Assembly (NCBI GenBank): GCA_900542255.1
Contig: UQMR01000091.1
Coordinates: forward strand, 1 to 6,651
DNA: 6,651 bases
Source: an uncultured Porphyromonadaceae bacterium
GTDB taxonomy: Bacteria; Bacteroidota; Bacteroidia; Bacteroidales; Barnesiellaceae_A
Reading direction: 5' to 3'
The position numbers and the translations under genes were made by a program. Below, in pieces: positions 5,867 to 6,651 of this stretch. Position 1 is the first letter of the stretch, and every line of letters begins with the position of its first letter. The notes under the pieces were generated by a model that made no database searches, had not been told where the DNA came from, and worked only from the letters and a program-made list of their open reading frames with translations.

Positions 5867-6651
5867 ATGAACCACACGAAAAAATTCATGCAGTCTCTCA
5901 GTGCGATAGCCATGACTACAATTCTTTCAACCTGTATTCTGGCTTGCTCCGAGAACAATAACGAACCGTCTGCTCCGACCGACACAAAAGATACGGCCCT
6001 ACAAGCGGCTATCACGGCATACATCGACAATGCCGTAATACCTACCTACAAAACCATGGCCGATGAAGCCATCCTGTTGAGCGACCTCTGCGGGCAAGCC
6101 CGCGACCTTTTTATCGCAGGCGACATAGATGCGGCCAATAACCACATCTCTTCGGCCTGCCAACACTGGACCGCATCGCGTAAAGCATGGGAGCTCAGCG
6201 AAGCATGGCTTTACGGTGCGGCTGCCGATTACAACATAGACCCCCATATCGACTCGTGGCCTCTCGACCGCACGGCTCTCGTTGCCCTTCTGAGCAACAG
6301 CTCTATGATGCAAAACATAGGCGAAGGTGGGGCCGAATGGGTAAGCGCCAACCTCGGTTACGGCCTGCTCGGGTTCCATGCCATAGAGTACATGCTTTAT
6401 GAATTGTCGTCCGACGGGCTCACGAGCAACCCGCGCAACCTCCGCCATCCCTTCGACGACGGAACGACAGTAACCGACAACCACATGATATACATGGCCG
6501 CCGTTGCCGAAGACCTGCGCAACCAATGCGTACGGTTAGAAGCCTCATGGACTGGGATGAGCAATATTACAGCCGAAAAGCAAGCTATACTTACGGAGGC
6601 CGAATTGGAACCGACACGCAACTATGGCGAGGATATGAAGAATGCCGGACG
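5867..6651 (+). CDS. Imelysin (peptidase M75 family) lipoprotein, partial
   Basis: The first 261 codons are present; the gene runs off the window. A lipoprotein signal comes first: a short basic start, hydrophobic residues 9-26, then Cys27 in ILAC (Cys23 is an alternative), followed by SENNNEP. The acidic, polar residues right after Cys27 resemble the surface-export signal of Bacteroidetes lipoproteins, so surface exposure is possible. The imelysin fold begins near residue 45. Its hallmark GxHxxE appears as GFHAIE with Gly169, His171 and Glu174, and the conserved Trp-Pro-Leu-Asp is at 131-134, following DYNIDPHID. The family was named as peptidases, but many members lack shown protease activity and are Fur-regulated in other bacteria and linked to iron uptake. 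The gene shares an operon with the porin. No Fur-box-like sequence was recognised upstream. Confidence 0.9.
   Translation, partial: MNHTKKFMQSLSAIAMTTILSTCILACSENNNEPSAPTDTKDTALQAAITAYIDNAVIPTYKTMADEAILLSDLCGQARDLFIAGDIDAANNHISSACQHWTASRKAWELSEAWLYGAAADYNIDPHIDSWPLDRTALVALLSNSSMMQNIGEGGAEWVSANLGYGLLGFHAIEYMLYELSSDGLTSNPRNLRHPFDDGTTVTDNHMIYMAAVAEDLRNQCVRLEASWTGMSNITAEKQAILTEAELEPTRNYGEDMKNAG

Noticed and set aside
5999..6526. Open frame of 175 residues on the - strand across the imelysin gene
   Set aside because: It is opposite the conserved WPLD and GxHxxE region of imelysin and shows no features of its own.

Overview
The window looks like chromosome of a Bacteroidales bacterium. Three intergenic regions carry the Bacteroidetes-type -7 promoter element TAnnTTTG (585-592, 2270-2277, 4458-4465). 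Start codons are preceded by A/T-rich sequence rather than strong Shine-Dalgarno sites, and the protein set (DUF721/DciA-like tail, single-domain KdsD-type isomerase, DEAD-box helicase with a DbpA-type RNA-binding domain, porin plus imelysin lipoprotein) is typical of that order. Base composition is fairly balanced by eye, which would fit a Barnesiella- or Muribaculaceae-like member, but the genus is a guess. All genes lie on the + strand, codon use looks uniform, and I see no mobile element, tRNA, rRNA or CRISPR array.

Layout. (1) 2-551: the last 32 codons of a DUF721/DciA-like protein, then a hotdog-fold acyl-CoA thioesterase four bases later, probably one transcript. (2) 585-2221: a promoter and short leader, then a two-gene operon of a SIS-domain arabinose-5-phosphate isomerase-like enzyme (all four KdsD catalytic residues present, no CBS domains) and a PfkB-family sugar kinase. 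(3) 2226-4335: an imperfect terminator partly overlapping a promoter, a leader of about 110 bases containing a 13-codon mini-ORF with a better ribosome binding site than the gene it precedes, then a 608-residue DEAD-box RNA helicase closed by a very strong intrinsic terminator. (4) 4337-6651: a promoter region with a spaced 10-bp direct repeat, an outer-membrane porin, a 14-bp direct repeat in the next gap, and an imelysin-family lipoprotein cut by the window end.

Working together: the isomerase probably supplies arabinose 5-phosphate for Kdo and lipopolysaccharide synthesis, and the paired kinase suggests a phosphosugar branch around it. The porin and the imelysin lipoprotein form an envelope operon; imelysins in other bacteria are linked to iron, so an iron or metal acquisition role is plausible but unproven. 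The helicase is a stand-alone RNA-remodelling gene. Most of the window is ordinary housekeeping. The least explained parts are the helicase leader with its in-frame mini-ORF, the repeats flanking the porin gene, and the acidic insert in the porin.
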